A stretch of 64,000 nt of DNA from Petrosia ficiformis (GCA_947044365.1 OX345639.1:7981218-8045217), one strand, 5' to 3'; counted from the stretch's first letter, positions 44,812 to 60,100 are shown. The notes: generated by a model not told the origin, from the letters alone. Translations and numbers: made by a program.

Positions 44812-47394
44812 ATATAAATATATACATAACATATATATACGTACATAATTATATATATATATATATAATTTATATATATATGTATAATTACAATGTATAT
44901 AACACATTTTGTTAACTACATAATTATTCATACTCCACAATTAACTATTAAATGACCCTTGCAGTGATTTCATGTATGTGTTTATATACATCAAGCTATA
45001 TAATTATAAATGTAATATGTTACTATGTCATTTTAATAAGACTAACAAGAAAATGAAGTATATAATGATGTCACCATTTGGTAGTGAAGGTTCAACCCAT
45101 GATATAAGAACACTAGTAGCACCAGTAGGTACAATAAGAGGAGCTTGAACACCCAGAGGAACTGAGGAAGTGAGATAAAGATATATCTATTAAATTCCAA
45201 ATGCATGAAGATGGGTGTTTTTGTTTAACCTAAAGTTAATTATCCCAAAAATGTGTAAATTCCAAATGCAATATTAATGAATGCACTGAAGTGCAGAACC
45301 CTTGCTGTAAAAATTTACATTAATAAACATTTAAAGTTCTTCATTTTTCTCAACTCAGCTTAGATTCATATCACATACATGGACAACAAACCGATTTGTC
45401 ACACAATTTTTTGTCCCCCACAATATTTTGTCCTAGGATAAAAAATTGTTTGAAATTTTTTATCCTACACAGTAAATTTTTGCCACTGTGGGTATTATAC
45501 AAAAATTACTATAACTATATAATTATTATGACAATAATGTGGTACATTATAATTGTATATAAGAGTTGGCGAAGCATACAGCACACATTGACAAAATCCA
45601 TTATTTTGCATAAATTCTATCAACACAGATTTATGATTTGTCATGACATCTTCATTAAAATCACCTAGTATAATCATTGGGTCATTATCATCAACATTAT
45701 CAATTACATTGCTCAATGTATTCAACAAATTTCTCGTAGCTACTTATAGGGGTCTGTATACAAGTGATAGTATCATTGGAAAGTTACACATTACCACAGT
45801 TCCATTAATACATTCTATTCCCTTATTGCTCAGTTCAATGTCAATTGGATAATATAGTACATTGTTTTTACACACTATCATCAATCCACCACCGCTAGTA
45901 CTACTACATGTTCTGTCACATCTAATTACAGTACAATCATCAATTACATTTGGTATTTGTTGTGAGAGAGTTAACCATGTTTCACATATACACAATACAT
46001 CTACAGATTGCAAAAATTCATCACACTTAATATCATCGATTTTTATTATTTTAGTCAGATAACCGAAAAAAAAGTAAAATAAAATAAAATAAAATTTAAT
46101 TAATAAAAAGCACTACGCATGCGCAATTCATAAGTGATATCATACGCAATTTAAGAGTATTCAAATCTTTCAGTTCATTAGGTATTCTGTCCAAGTCTAA
46201 ACCATTGGCTTTAGCTTGTACAGGCATATTACCTCTACACATTGCATTATTACATGATCCACTCTTTATCATCAACACTACATCATCTATACTTTTCCAC
46301 ATTGTTCAATACATAGCCTTTCCCATACTTGCTCTCATTCAACAATATTACTGATGATTTGTACAACATTCTATGGCATATACTACACACATAATCAGGT
46401 CCACATTTAATCTTCGACAGAAATAAAGCAATTGCATTATCATATGATACGGAAGATGCTCGTATTGCTCTCATACAAACTTTATTAGCTTCTTCCTCAT
46501 TTCAACCATTTCAATCATTTCAATAATCGAAAATTTTTTATACTCAATCTATTTACTTCTCGTCTACACAATGCCTCATCATTAGTTTCACACAATCGAG
46601 TATTCTTCATATTTAGTCTATTAGTCTCTCGTCTACACAATGCTTCATCTTCAGTTTCACACAATCAAGTATTCTTCATATTTAGTCTGTTAGTCTCTCG
46701 TCTACACAATGCTTCATCTTCAGTTTCACACAATCAAGTATTCTTCATATTTAGTCTATTAGTCTCTCGTCTACACAATGCTTCATCTTCAGTTTCACAC
46801 AATCAAGTATTCTTCATATTTAGTCTGTTAGTCTCTCGTCTACACAATGCTTCATCTTCAGTTTCACACAATCAAGTATTCTTCATATTTAGTCTATTAG
46901 TCTCTCGTCTACACAATGTTTCATCTTCAGTTTCACACAATCGAGTATTTAGTCTGTTAGTCTCTCGTCTACACAATGCTTCATCATTAGTTTCACAGTC
47001 GTTTATGTTTTTTTTGACAATCTCTACAATTTTAATCACTTTAGACGAGACAAAACAGCTTATAGCAGCTCTCCACTGCTCTAATGACACCATGTCAACG
47101 GTAAAAACTCACAAAAAAACAAGGTTCAAAGTGAACAACGTACGCAACGTGTCTTCGCAGACTAGTTTCAGTAAGACTGTATACGCATGCGCAGTACAAT
47201 GAAGGAAAATGGCAACTGACAACTAGTATCGAACGAAAGATTGTTGAAGATCTTGGTTTCAACTATGAACGAAATTATCGCTAATCCTTTAAATGTCAGC
47301 ATTATGGATATATAGCGTCTTCAACCATGTGTCAACAAATTAGTATCATCAGGCATTTGCAAAGATTATGTGGTAACACACAGACAGACAGACA

Positions 47395-47428
<34 letters not shown>

Positions 47429-50400
47429 AACCAACTACTATAACCCTCCGCCTATGAGCTCGGGTTAATATGAATTATTATTACTACATAAATTATAATA
47501 GCAATGTGACTGAGAATGTCAAAAGGCACATTCACTGAATCTGTAATGTCGTATTCAGGAAGAGCATTTATTGCTAACAATAATTATGTTACAAAATTGT
47601 TATTTCTGTTATTCAATTCAGGAAGCAATGACCTTTCTTTAAATGCTTGCTATTCTGCTTTGGGAACCAAAAACATTTGATACACAGGTAGTACACTTCT
47701 TAGTTTTCCTGCTTAATTAAGTGTAAAATGGAGCATTTAAAGTGAGGACATTACTTCACAAATTGAATAACAAAAAGTGCCATTCCTAGTTACAAATACT
47801 GTGATTTTATAAAGAGTTCATGAAACTAGTAATTATTAATAATTGTTTAACATACTGCCATCCAATGTTTTAGAATCAACAGAATTCCCCACAGCTGTTC
47901 CTCTAGTGTTGCTAACCTCAACCTACATATAGGAATAGTATTATAATTAAATGCAATATTTATAATGAATTATTAATAATAACTCTAACATGATCTCTTT
48001 ATTCTGATAAGAATTGAGTGCAAAAACCAATCTCTTACATTTGACAAAAAAATGACCCCTTCTTATATACGTAACAAATAGTTTACCTAAGACAAGGAAA
48101 GTTACAGTGCTGCTGTGATATAATGATATATTGTATATCATGACATTACCATACATGACATATCTATCATACGTATCACAGTTTTTAATGTCATGGAAGT
48201 GAAATAAGGGTGCTTTTATTTTAAAACCATACTCAATTCATTGATAATAGCATCTTTTCTATCCTTGTACCCATAGCAGTAACACAGCAAATTAATATAT
48301 ATTACTTATTTGATGGTTGTCATGACATACACTGCCACGACAAATGACATAAATTTCCATAATTATCATGGCAGCACTAAACTGCCTACTTCACACTAAA
48401 ATCCAATATACACACACATGTACAATGTATAATTACTATACATAATATACAAATAAAATGAATGAATCATGTTGATAGAGAAAACAGAAACATCAGTCTC
48501 ATCAGACAATTTGTATCAATAAACAAAATCCATAATTAGAGAATTAAAAAGGAAAAGAGTTATAATACTACTTACTTACCACAAATGTATATGTAGTACT
48601 AGGAGCCAAATCTCCAACAGTGTATTCCTGATCAAGTCCAGTAAATAGAACACTACCCAGTCCACTATCACCAGTCACTTTACCATATAAGGTGAAGTAT
48701 TCAAGTGGTCCCAACAAAAGCGAAATATCAGGTGGATCCCAAGTTACATAAATAGCAGTGCTATTTATCGTAACAGTTGTTACGTTAGGTCCTGCCAATG
48801 GTGCAAGAGCAGGAGGAGTCTGAAGTGGAGTTGAATATTCACTGTTTACGGACCCTGCATCATTAGTTGCTACTACACAATACGAATAAACAAAAAATGG
48901 GTCCAGATCGGTTTCAATATAACTGGTCATATCTGCCTGTACAGTTGTTACAAAATTACAATAAATAGAATTCATTATGAATCCACTACCAATATTTTCA
49001 AAACTGGATAAGTACTGTAGACAACAATTAGACTCTGAATTGGAACCATTTATATCGTAACCAATATCAGCTCGAAGTAATGAATAGCTTTGTATTACAC
49101 CATTTGGCTCAAATGGTGCCTGCCATCCAATGAAGATAGAATTATCAGTTTGTAGTATTGTACTGGGTGCTTCTATATCAGTTGGAGGAGCTTCGAGTGT
49201 TAACTTGCTATTTGTAGGTCCAGTATTACACCCAGCTATAGTACATGCTGTTATTGTGTATGAATAGTTAGTATACGGTTGTAGGTTAGTGTCTGTGTAT
49301 GTGATATTGAGTGGTAAAGGGTCTGGAGCTTGTATATATATTGGAAACTCATCTAACGATGTGGTGTGCCGTATGAGTATGAACTGTGTAATGATCCCAT
49401 TTGGTTGTGATGGTGGAAGGATTGTAATGAAAATGGAAGCGAATGAAAGTGACTGAAGGATAGGAAAGGGAACTGCTTCAGGAGCTAAATGATAAATTGA
49501 AAACATGACATCCAAATACGTCATGGACATACATACAGACTAGTTAAAACTAAAACCCCTTTTAGAAAGTTTTAGTTGACTAAATTATAACTAAATTACA
49601 GATTTACTTTGATACATGTGTAACTAAATAACTAACTAAATGAAAATCAGCCAATATAGGCATTTTTAGTCAATCAAGCATTATATCTAAAACTAGTCAT
49701 TATTTTTATACTACTAAATTACAGACACATACAAATAGACAGATAGACAGCCAGCCATATTTATGGATTCATAATACAGACAATTTGACAAACCAGATTG
49801 TTCTGTAAGGACAGTAGCAGGATTGCCTGCAGTTGATCCAGCAGTGGTACTAGCCTCAATGTAATACTGATACTGTGTATAAGGTTGTACATTAGTATCA
49901 TTATATTGAAGATCTTGTGTAACTGAGACTGAGTCCAAGAATGAGAATGTGCCTCCAAGGATTGCTCTGTAAATAGCATATTGTATTATAACACCATTAG
50001 GTTTGAGTGGTACAGTCCAACTGATTATAACTATATCTGGTAGTGTAGTAAATGTAGGGACTGGAACTTGTTCAGGTGCTATAGGAGACAGGTAGAAATA
50101 TAATGAATGTATTAACAAGCACACATTGTATAGTTAAAGTTTAGAACTTTTTACATTATTGATGTCCTATGATTTGTAAGATTTGTATATCTCTTAGAAA
50201 ACAAGAAACATGCTTGATACCAGTTTTCATGAAGGGGTTTGGCAAATAATTCTTTTTTGAAAGGGTCACACACCTGCTTCATCAGTAGTAGTAGACACCA
50301 TGAAACTAGTCACACATCCAGCAGTGTTACAAGCCTTGATACTGATGTTATAATCGCTGAATGGCATCAAACCAGTCACATTAAATTCTGTAATGACAGC

Positions 50401-53400
50401 TAGCACAGTATCTATTGATTCACCCTGAAGTATTATTGTATAGTTCAGTATCAACCCATTGGGTGTTGCAGGAGGGTCCCATGTAATAAGAAATCCATAT
50501 GCAGAGGTAGAAAGTATTGTGGTCTGGTCAAAATTAGCAGGAGCTAAATATAATAAATGTACATAATATTTTATATCATTGCTACAAGTAAGAAATCACA
50601 GAATGGAATAGATGAACTTTAACATAAAAGAAAATTACCAATTTCTCCGGTGGTGATAACAGCAGATTCACTACTAACATTACCTACATCATTAGTAGAT
50701 GTGACTACAACACCATACTCAGAGAATGGTAGTAATTCTCCAATGACTGTACTTGTACTGTTGACATCATATTCATACGATTGTGCACTACCCATGAGAA
50801 TATGAGTGATAGTGAGTGTGTAAAATTTGAGGATGCCATTTGGATATGTTGGAGATGTCCATGTGATTGTAATGCTTGTTGCAGTTAAGAGTGAGAGAAC
50901 AGGTGGAATCTGTAATTCAGGAGCTATAAGAAGAAACAGACCAGACATTAGCATTGTTTATGATCACATCACCCATTATGTTCAATGAAAAGTAATAATG
51001 TCACAATAATTGAAGTAAGTGTCATAGCAACACTTACAGATTTAAAAACAATTGAAAAGCATTGACTATAAATATATTTATATATATATATATACTAAGG
51101 TAGGAATTCATCATTTCATAAATACTCAAAAAAATGGTGATTGAACTTATTTGTAACCACAGCAATAATTATTTCTAAAGGGAAAGATAATGAGTGGCCT
51201 ATTCCCAATCGTAATGCAAAACCAGGGTATCCCATGGAATGGTGGAAGCAAGCTCACACATTACTCCAGAAATACAAAAAAATGAATTAATAGCTTCAGG
51301 ACACATGATCCTTATTCCAGCTATTAAACGCGAAAGAACAGTTAAAAATACTTGATTGTAGCCAAAGTCCAGAACTGTTTACCAAACCAAGGGGTGCTGT
51401 AGTGCCACTGTTATTGTGGGTTTACTAGTTGTACACAATCATTGCTATTAACATAACAGTACAAGGACATTGCAAAGGGGGGGGGGGGAGGCTTTGTTGT
51501 TAATTATTATGAAATTGTGCAAATCAAATTTCAAACCTGCAGATGCTGTGGTAAATATAAGAGGCTCTCCAATGAGACTTCCAGCAGTATTAGTCACCTC
51601 TTGTTCTGCAGTATAGTCAGAGAAGGGTACTAAATTACTCACAGTAGCAATACCCGTCACACTCTCATTGTAAACCACTTTAATCATCACAACTGTGACT
51701 CTGCTATTTGGAGTTTTAGACAATAAAAACTCTCCAGTCACTCTGAGAATGTAACGTACAATACCATTAGGTTTACCAACTGGGTTAATGGTGATATCTA
51801 CAGAGTCTGGTGATGTAGATGTAATGACAGGAGATACAAAAACTTCTGGAACGGCTTCTGCAGTTTGCGCCAGAATCTGAGAGCTTGTTCCACATCCCTG
51901 AACAGTGCAGGCCACAACAGCATAGAAATACTGGGTAAAAGGTTGTAATCCAGTAACTGTGTAACTCAGACTTTGTTCAGTGAATATAGTTGAACCATCT
52001 TGTAATAAGGTATAATTAACAATTATTCCATTTGGCTGTAAAGGTTCCTGCCACACAACCAGAAGAGCTGTTGAATTAATAACTGTGATACTTGGTGGTA
52101 GAATCTGGTCAGGAGTGTCTTCGGGAGTCATAACACTAGACACATTACTGCTAACCGACCCAACAGAATTATATGCCACTATTTTGAAGTAGTAGAGTGT
52201 ATTTGGTAGAAGTTGTGATACTGAAACTTGCTGTTCTGTGGTATTGGTGACAAATTCTTCTTCGGATCCAAAAACCCTCACTAGTTCATAGTAAATAATG
52301 ATACCATTTGGATTGGCAGGAGTACCCCAGAATGCTTGAATGCTTGTTGAGCTTAGTGGTATAAAAGCAGGAGGATCAAGATCAGTTGGTATATCTTCTA
52401 GTGTCATTGCAACTGCTATAGTGCTGTTAGAGCAACCAATAGCAGTGCATGCTTCTAAATGATATTCATAGGTCGTAAAAAAGAAGAGGTTCTTAACTGT
52501 AGCTGTCTCTCCAGTTTGATTGATGACTGAATTTGCTATATATAGTCGATATATTGTAATGACACCATTGGGTTGAGTAGGAGGATTCCATTGTAGCTGC
52601 AAAGATGTAGAAGTCTCAGAGATAATAAATGGTGTTTGAACTCCAAGTGGAACTAAATAACAAGACAATAAAAGAATAAAATTTTGATTATTGGTATGTT
52701 GTACCAAGTAGGAGTTAAATAATGTGATATGACTATCATATAAGCTGGCCCTTATGTTATAACTATGGGGATACATGTATGTTTTATAACAGACAATAAT
52801 CATTAGCACAGTAGATTCTTCAACATACCACCATCCAAAGTAAAGGCATAAATTGTATCACCATTTCCTGATCCTCCTGATGTGGATGCTGATAATACAA
52901 TTGAATAGTTTGTTGCTGGTTCTAATCCGGATATACTTACAATGAGACTTTTAGCTGGAGTCTACAGAAAAAAAGAGAGTGCTGTAATATATGCAATAGT
53001 GTTCATTTAGTTTGACAATAGTATGTCTAGTTTCTCTAACATTTAGTTAACTGATGCATTACTACAAGGAATTTTTAAAAGTTATAGTTAACTAAATGTA
53101 GACTAATACAATTATAATTATCATATATATATATATTATATGTATATGGCATATATCCCCGACCACAGGGCAGTTATACAACCGCAGGGAAGTTATACAA
53201 CCACATCAAAGTTCGTTCACGAGTACAGCAGGGATATATGCCATATATCATCCCTGGTATGACGTCACACACATGCGCAGTCACCGAAAGTCTACAGAGA
53301 ATGAAGCGTGTTCGACAAGTAAACACACAAAAGAAGCTCTCTTTGTCTCTTAAAAAAAAGAACCAATAGATGGGCGTTTCTCCCAGGAACTATTCGCCCC

Positions 53401-53781
53401 ATATCGCTGAAAGTGTAAGGTGTGTTAGCCTGTTACTCGTGTCCATTGTCCTGTTCTTCTTTGATGTTTCTGTTAGCTATAGAATATATTATATGTACCA
53501 TGGCTTCTCGGTATATATGGTGAATATAAGACCCTCGCACCTCGATATTGGCCCTCGGCTTCGCCTCGGGCTAATATCTCGGTGCTCGGGTCTTATATTC
53601 GCCATATATCCCTCGAAGCCATGGTATATATATTACATATACGTATATATATACATATATACATGTGTATATATACATATATAATAAATAATTCAAAGCA
53701 ATCGAATACATCGTTAATTGGCTATATGGTATTTATCAATAGTAGGAATAATAAGTCAGTAAGAATGATATTATGTATATA

Positions 53782-53812
<31 letters not shown>

Positions 53813-54103
53813 ATTATGTATTTTATGTAATATGCTAATAGGTCCTATATACAAAATATAAGACCTGAGCTTTGTGTCCAAGGATGTGATATAGCCCGAG
53901 CCTGCGAGGGCTTTATCACATCCGAGGACACAAAACGAGGGTCCTATATTCAGTATATAGGACCTATTAGCATACTACATACAATTTATTGTATGATGCT
54001 AACATCTCCTGCATAGTGTACATGGTCAGACAGGTCTATATTAACCTCTTAGGTCTATATACAATATATAGACCTCACCACATCAAGGGATGATGTCACC
54101 ATC

Positions 54104-54150
<47 letters not shown>

Positions 54151-57100
54151 TTATATGCCTCTTCAATAGTACTATACCTCTATGTTTAGAGTAGCTGTTA
54201 CTACATTTCCATTTGGTGCAACAAGACCAGTTGTATATATTGGAGAAGCAATAACTTGATACTGGATTATTAAACCATTTGGTATTGACGGACGTTCCCA
54301 TATTGCTGAAAAGCCCGTTGATGAAGAAGTTGTTATGATTACTGTGCCAACTTCTTGAGGAGCTGTATGAAAAGAATAACCAGTAACTTTGTTCATATAA
54401 ACACTATTCAATAAAACCCTCGCAAGTGAAATCCCATATGGTCTAGCGGTTAGGATTCCTGGTTTTCACCCAGGCGGCCCGGGTTCAACTCCCGGTATGG
54501 GAACACTTTTTTTTTTTTAAATCTTTTTAAAGATCACTTTTTTTTTAAGTGATCTTACATATAACTATTTCACTGTTTGATTATTTTTCTCACCTGCTTC
54601 ACCAGTCATTGTCAAAGCCCACAAACTCTGTGTATTTCCTGCTGAATTTTCTGCAGATACTTGATAAAGGTATTCTATACAACAGAATGATTATCATGTA
54701 ATAATAATTATTATGACAGTATGAAAACATTATACTTACCTGTGAATGGAATAACAGAAAAATCAGAAAATGCTCTTTCAAGACCAGTACTGACTTTTAA
54801 AACTTCTTGCTCACATAGCATGTTTTCATCAACTGGTGAAACATCACATCCATCAAACCTTACATGTTCTAAAGTATCACCAAAATCCTCTTGTAATTCC
54901 ACAATCTCATTGTTCATTTTGAAACTTCTGGTACAACCACTGAACCCTGACGGATATTTGGATGTAATACTTTTGTAAGCAAACCATACTTCAGATGCTA
55001 CTGGTACTCCTCCTAAAAACAGGTTTGAAGAAGTTGAAATGTTGAGACTCTCGATTGCAGCTGATAGAGATTGGTCATTGATATTTACAATAATACCATC
55101 TGATTCTTTGAACATCTCAAATTGGTGCCATTGACCATTACACAGTTCACCTGACAGAGGAAGTGAAGCAGATGATAGTACAATCTCAATGGAATCAATT
55201 CCTTGGATTCTTACAACAAGATTGGACTCATATAAATTTACAATGATGTGACTGTCACTACTGTAACTGAACATCAGAAGGCCAGAAGGATATGTAGTTC
55301 TGAACCACAATGACATACTGAAGCTTTTAGTTTCTGGAGCGTCAAATGGCATTGATAAATACCCTCCACCAAGAAAAGATACACCCACCTCTTGATTAAT
55401 AGGACATCCATAACTTGGATATCCAACACCTGGATTAGAGTTAAGCATGGTGGTAAAATTTAACTCCACTTCTGGATTTCCAAATTTCACAGCAAATAAG
55501 CATCCAGAATATCTGTGTCCATCAAGAGTTGCATTAGGATTCAGGTTTCCTAACACTGTGGTGAGAGGTGCATCATTTGCTAAACCTCCAATGTATAGTA
55601 CATTAGGATTACCAACAAATTTATCCTGGCCTACTGAGGTTCCCATACCAGTGGAAGAACCATCAATAGATATTTCTGCATCCTTTCCTGCTCTTCTTAC
55701 AGTTATCTGATGCCAATTTCCATCATTGTAAACATCGTCTCCTACAGGTCTAATGGCTCCAGGTCCACTTCCTGCATCATACATGAACCATGGGATTCCA
55801 TCACGAAGTTCTATAGCCATAAAGTCAGTTTGAACTTCATTCATTGAATACAGAATGACACCATTGGGTTGAAATGTCTTGAACATTAAAGAAATTACTG
55901 TATTGAATCCTGTAAGTCTGGAATTAGGAGGAAATGATGCATAGCTAGCACCATAAAATGAAGTGCCAAAATCTCTCTGTGCAGGTGATAGCTGGAGGCT
56001 ATGTCTTGTACGATTGACACTATATCCAATTATAATGCCATTTGGCTGTGCTGGTGAGTCCCAGTAGAGTTGAATCGAGCTATCAGTCGTGATGTTGATA
56101 GAAGGAGGGGCAAGACCAGATGGTGCTAGTGAATAAAAAAAGGGAAAAATGATCCTAACATATTTTATATCCATCCATGCATCTGTCTATTCTTCTCTAT
56201 TCCATCCCTATCAGTTTCAGGCTGTATCTAAACACCCTTCATCCATCCACCATTCATACATCCATCCACACAGGCTCTTCATCCATCCAAATGCTAAACA
56301 CATCTATCAACAGCCTTTTGTCTTACCACTTTCAAAAGTTGTATTCATTGCAACATTGCTTGCAGCACAGCCAGCAGTGTTACACACGAATATCAAGAAC
56401 CCATACTGAGTGAAAGGACTTAATCCTGGAACGGTGTAAGATCCTCTCTCTGTAGAGTTGAAAACTTCTTCATTTCCTTCAGGATACTGCAAATATATGT
56501 GATATAGTAAAATTATTCCATTTGGCTTTGCTGGTTCTGTCCATTGAACTATGATCTCTTGTGAGCTAATGGTTGTTACTTCAGGATCTGGTACATTCTC
56601 AGGAACTGTAAACATTGAATAATAAATACATGTGTATTACGTAATTGCATTAATTACATTGTAAGTAGTGTTTTTTTTAGTAATACATTGTGAATTTTAG
56701 TTAATCAAACTATAACTAAATTACAAGTCTATTACAATAACTAAAACTAAAACCTTTTAGTAAACCTACTTCATTTAATCACTATAACTATAACTAAACT
56801 TTTGAGAAAACTATCACACTATAACTATAACTAAAGTGTTCCTTATTGTCATATTAAAATTAGCATGTAACACTATAATTAAAATGTATTTATTTGTTTT
56901 ATTATACCTGCTTCATCAGTTATTTCTTGTACCCATTCACTAAGTGTCCCACCAACACTAGTAAAACTTTCGACACTATATTCATAAACTGTAAATGGCT
57001 CTAGTCCTTTAACCAAAAGAGATTGGACATCTCCTCCAACTGACTCCACTAGGCTACCAACACCAATGAATGGAGAAACTCTCTGGTACACATCATATTT

Positions 57101-60100
57101 TACAATTATGCCATTTGGTTGTGTTGGAGCTTGCCAATTGACAAATATTGCAGAAGAATTGATAACAGTCAAAGAAGGAGGACTCTGTGAATCTGGAGCT
57201 GTTTCTGCTGTTGTAATGCTCACTTCACTACTAGAAGAACAACCTTGACTAGTACATGCTTCTAAAACAAATGTATTCACTGTAAATGGTGATAGATCAG
57301 TTATGGGAATGCTAAATGCCAATCCACTGAACTTGAGCACAGAAGTAACTAATGGTTCACTGTTCACTGCTATTAATTTCAAGTTATATAATACTATCTC
57401 TCCATTTGTCACGTTGGGAGTTACCCATTGAGCATTTATAGATGTCCCATTTATAACTGTCAATTGAGGTGGATTTACTTCTTCGGGAGGTGCTTCTAAA
57501 GTCTTTACAGTGATCTGTTCACTTTTAGTTGAGCCAACAATATTCACTGACTCTATCTGATATATATAAAGAGAGTTTGGTGTCAGGCCGGTATCATTAA
57601 ATGACAAAAAAACTCCTGGTACTGAAATGATTATTATCCCATCACGATGGATACTATATAGTGCTATGACACCATTAGGCATTTCTGGTGGAGACCATGT
57701 AAGCAGGATTGATCGTGCCAGTACAGTTGTTGCTGTTGGTGGACTTTGCTCTTCCGGTGCTACAGAGAATATATAGATTTATGGGTATATCATTTGGATA
57801 TTAAAATCATTGAATTCAGAGTATATATGTAACTGTATTAATGTTTTCAGGATATATATAGTTATCTAAACATGAAAAATTGTCTAAATACCTTTACTAC
57901 ACCCAAATGGATTGGAACCATCTAGTTGCTGATATCCTTCAATGCAAGTATCACAGTCCATTCCTTCCACGAACATTTTACATTGACACTCTCCAGTAAT
58001 ATTGTTACAAACAGAATTAATACTACCTGACAAATCACATTGGCAGGGTAGGCAGCTGAGAAAGAGAGAGAGAAAGAGAGAGAATGAACAAATTATCTTT
58101 AGCATGTTAAGAAGATTGTAAACTATTTACATACATGTAGTAAGACCATTTATATACTGCAGATAATACTATATTATGTAGCAATCTTACTTTGGAAAGT
58201 CATAATATCCAGAAAGGCATTGGTCACATGCCCTGCCACCGATATTGCTGTTCACACAAAAGCACTGTCCATTAAATGAAGTACAGCTGACATTCACCGC
58301 TCCATTTGTGACACAATCACAGCTAAGACAACTTTCAGAGTCACTATAGAAACCATCTTGACATGAATCACACCTAAGGCCAGCTGCTGATGGTAAGCAA
58401 GTACACTGGGATGATACAGGATTGCACAGCAGGTCACTAGTGTCTGTATTATTAAGAACACAATCACATGGACTACATCCATCAGAATTAGATCCTTGCA
58501 AATTTGTGAAATTGGGTTTACACGAATCACACTCTCTTCCATCAACATTATCTCTACATTGACACTGTCCATCAATCGTATCACAATCATCAACAAATCC
58601 ACTAATTGTACCATCATCACTACATTTGCATGGTGTGCATCCTGCCGAAAAGTTAAAGAACCCTGTTGCACACACATTACAGTTTTGTCCTTCAAATCCA
58701 TCCAAGCAAGAACAAATCCCTGTGTCCACATCACAGATTAAACTCTCTGAGCCAATATTGGTGCATTCACATGTCTGACATCCAGATTCAGAAAATCCAT
58801 AGAATCCTGCTATGCACTGGTCACATGATATTCCAGTAACACCAGGCTTACAATTGCATTGTCCAGTTTGTGTGTCACAATCATCATTTATGGAGCCAAT
58901 GGAATTACAGTTACAGATTGAACATCCATCTGGGTTACTGGCACTCAACCCTTGTGTACCATTAACACATTGATCACATTTTAGACCTCCTACATTCAAT
59001 TTACATACACATTTACCAGATTCTGAATTGCATGTCACTAATCCATCAACAGTACCTAGTAGAGAGAATTATAGAAGTACAATATTACACTAGTCAATCG
59101 TTATATATTAAATGTGTTTGTATCAAATAAATTTGTGTGTGTAATCGTAATTAATAATGCCCCAATAATCAATTGTCTATTATTATCAGTAACATTATAT
59201 AAATAATGTCATTTGTGATTATATATGTAGAGAGTTTGTAAGTAAAATATGGTAATTAATATATATTTTGGGTAAATATGAGTCGGTAGGTAGGTATCTA
59301 CAATCATTGTCAATTTTTTTGAATTACTGATTAAATCCAATTTGCGGCATGCATTGTTTGTTCTATATATTCTATACTTCCTTACCATTTGAATTACAGT
59401 TGCAAGGTTCACAACCATCATTGTTTTCTGATGAGAGGTTAAAGAATCCATCAGTACACTGATCACAAGTCAATCCTTGAACATTAGTTTTACAATCACA
59501 CTGACCAGCAATTCTACCAGCAATTCCTTCATGCTATGTATATGCAAAGTTACAGAGAGAATGACTTTTTAGTTACATTATGAATACAATTATAAAACAG
59601 TTAAATATACAAGTGATCTTTCCACTGTGTATTGCATCTCATGAATACATTAGGCTCATATCTGTAAACAGTAATTTAAAGCAATGAATGCTATATAAAT
59701 TCATGTAGGGGGTGGTTGTTGATTAAAATGAAGACATTCCTCAAAGGAACTGTCTTTGGACACTTTTTTAAATGTACAATTTCAATGATTTTACCAGGCA
59801 CTTATATGAATTAACATTAACGCTGTTTTAAACTATATAAAACTAAATTACAGGTACTATAACCGACCAAAAAGAAATTTGGTTAGTTAAATAAAACTAA
59901 ATCCCCTTTAGTAAGCATAATCTTGTAAATTCACTTTAATTTTTAAGAAAATAGTCATACTAGGCTATAATTAAAGGTAAGTATTGTCATACTAAAACAA
60001 TCCTATGCAGTTACCTTGACACAATCTATTCCAGTTGATCCCTCTGTATTACAGTTACAAGACACACATGGTTCTGCATCAGAACTTTCCACTCCAGCTG

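Larger units (their letters stand above)
35581..45161 (-). other. USH2A: Usherin-like gene: FN3 array, second part, with one 4,234-bp exon
   Basis: Exons 45161-45047 and 44502-44351 make one FN3 split within strand C (donor TTCTT/GTTAGT). 43804-43739 plus the start of 43432-39199 make the next. The 4,234-bp exon then runs without interruption through fourteen more complete FN3 domains and most of a fifteenth, which is finished by 35825-35581 across an intron of 3.4 kb. Repeated marks are PNGI(I/V), EACTSAGC-like Cys pairs and T(L/P)E(A/S)xP linkers. Confidence 0.9.
47856..54362 (-). other. USH2A: Usherin-like gene: FN3 array, first part
   Basis: Exons 54362-54178 plus 52961-52829 make one FN3. 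52652-51537 encodes four. 50923-50639, 50543-50274 and 50078-49794 encode one each. 49484-48580 encodes two complete FN3 and most of a third, finished by 47922-47856 (VEVSNTRGTAVGNSV). Domain boundaries are at phase-1 introns in nearly every case; two FN3 domains have an internal phase-0 intron. N-glycosylation sequons (N-x-S/T) are frequent. Confidence 0.88.

Noticed and set aside
45073..45080. Donor at AATG/GTGACA for exon 45161
   Set aside because: It gives a phase clash with the next exon; the donor TTCTT/GTTAGT at 45046 restores the frame and completes the FN3 strand.
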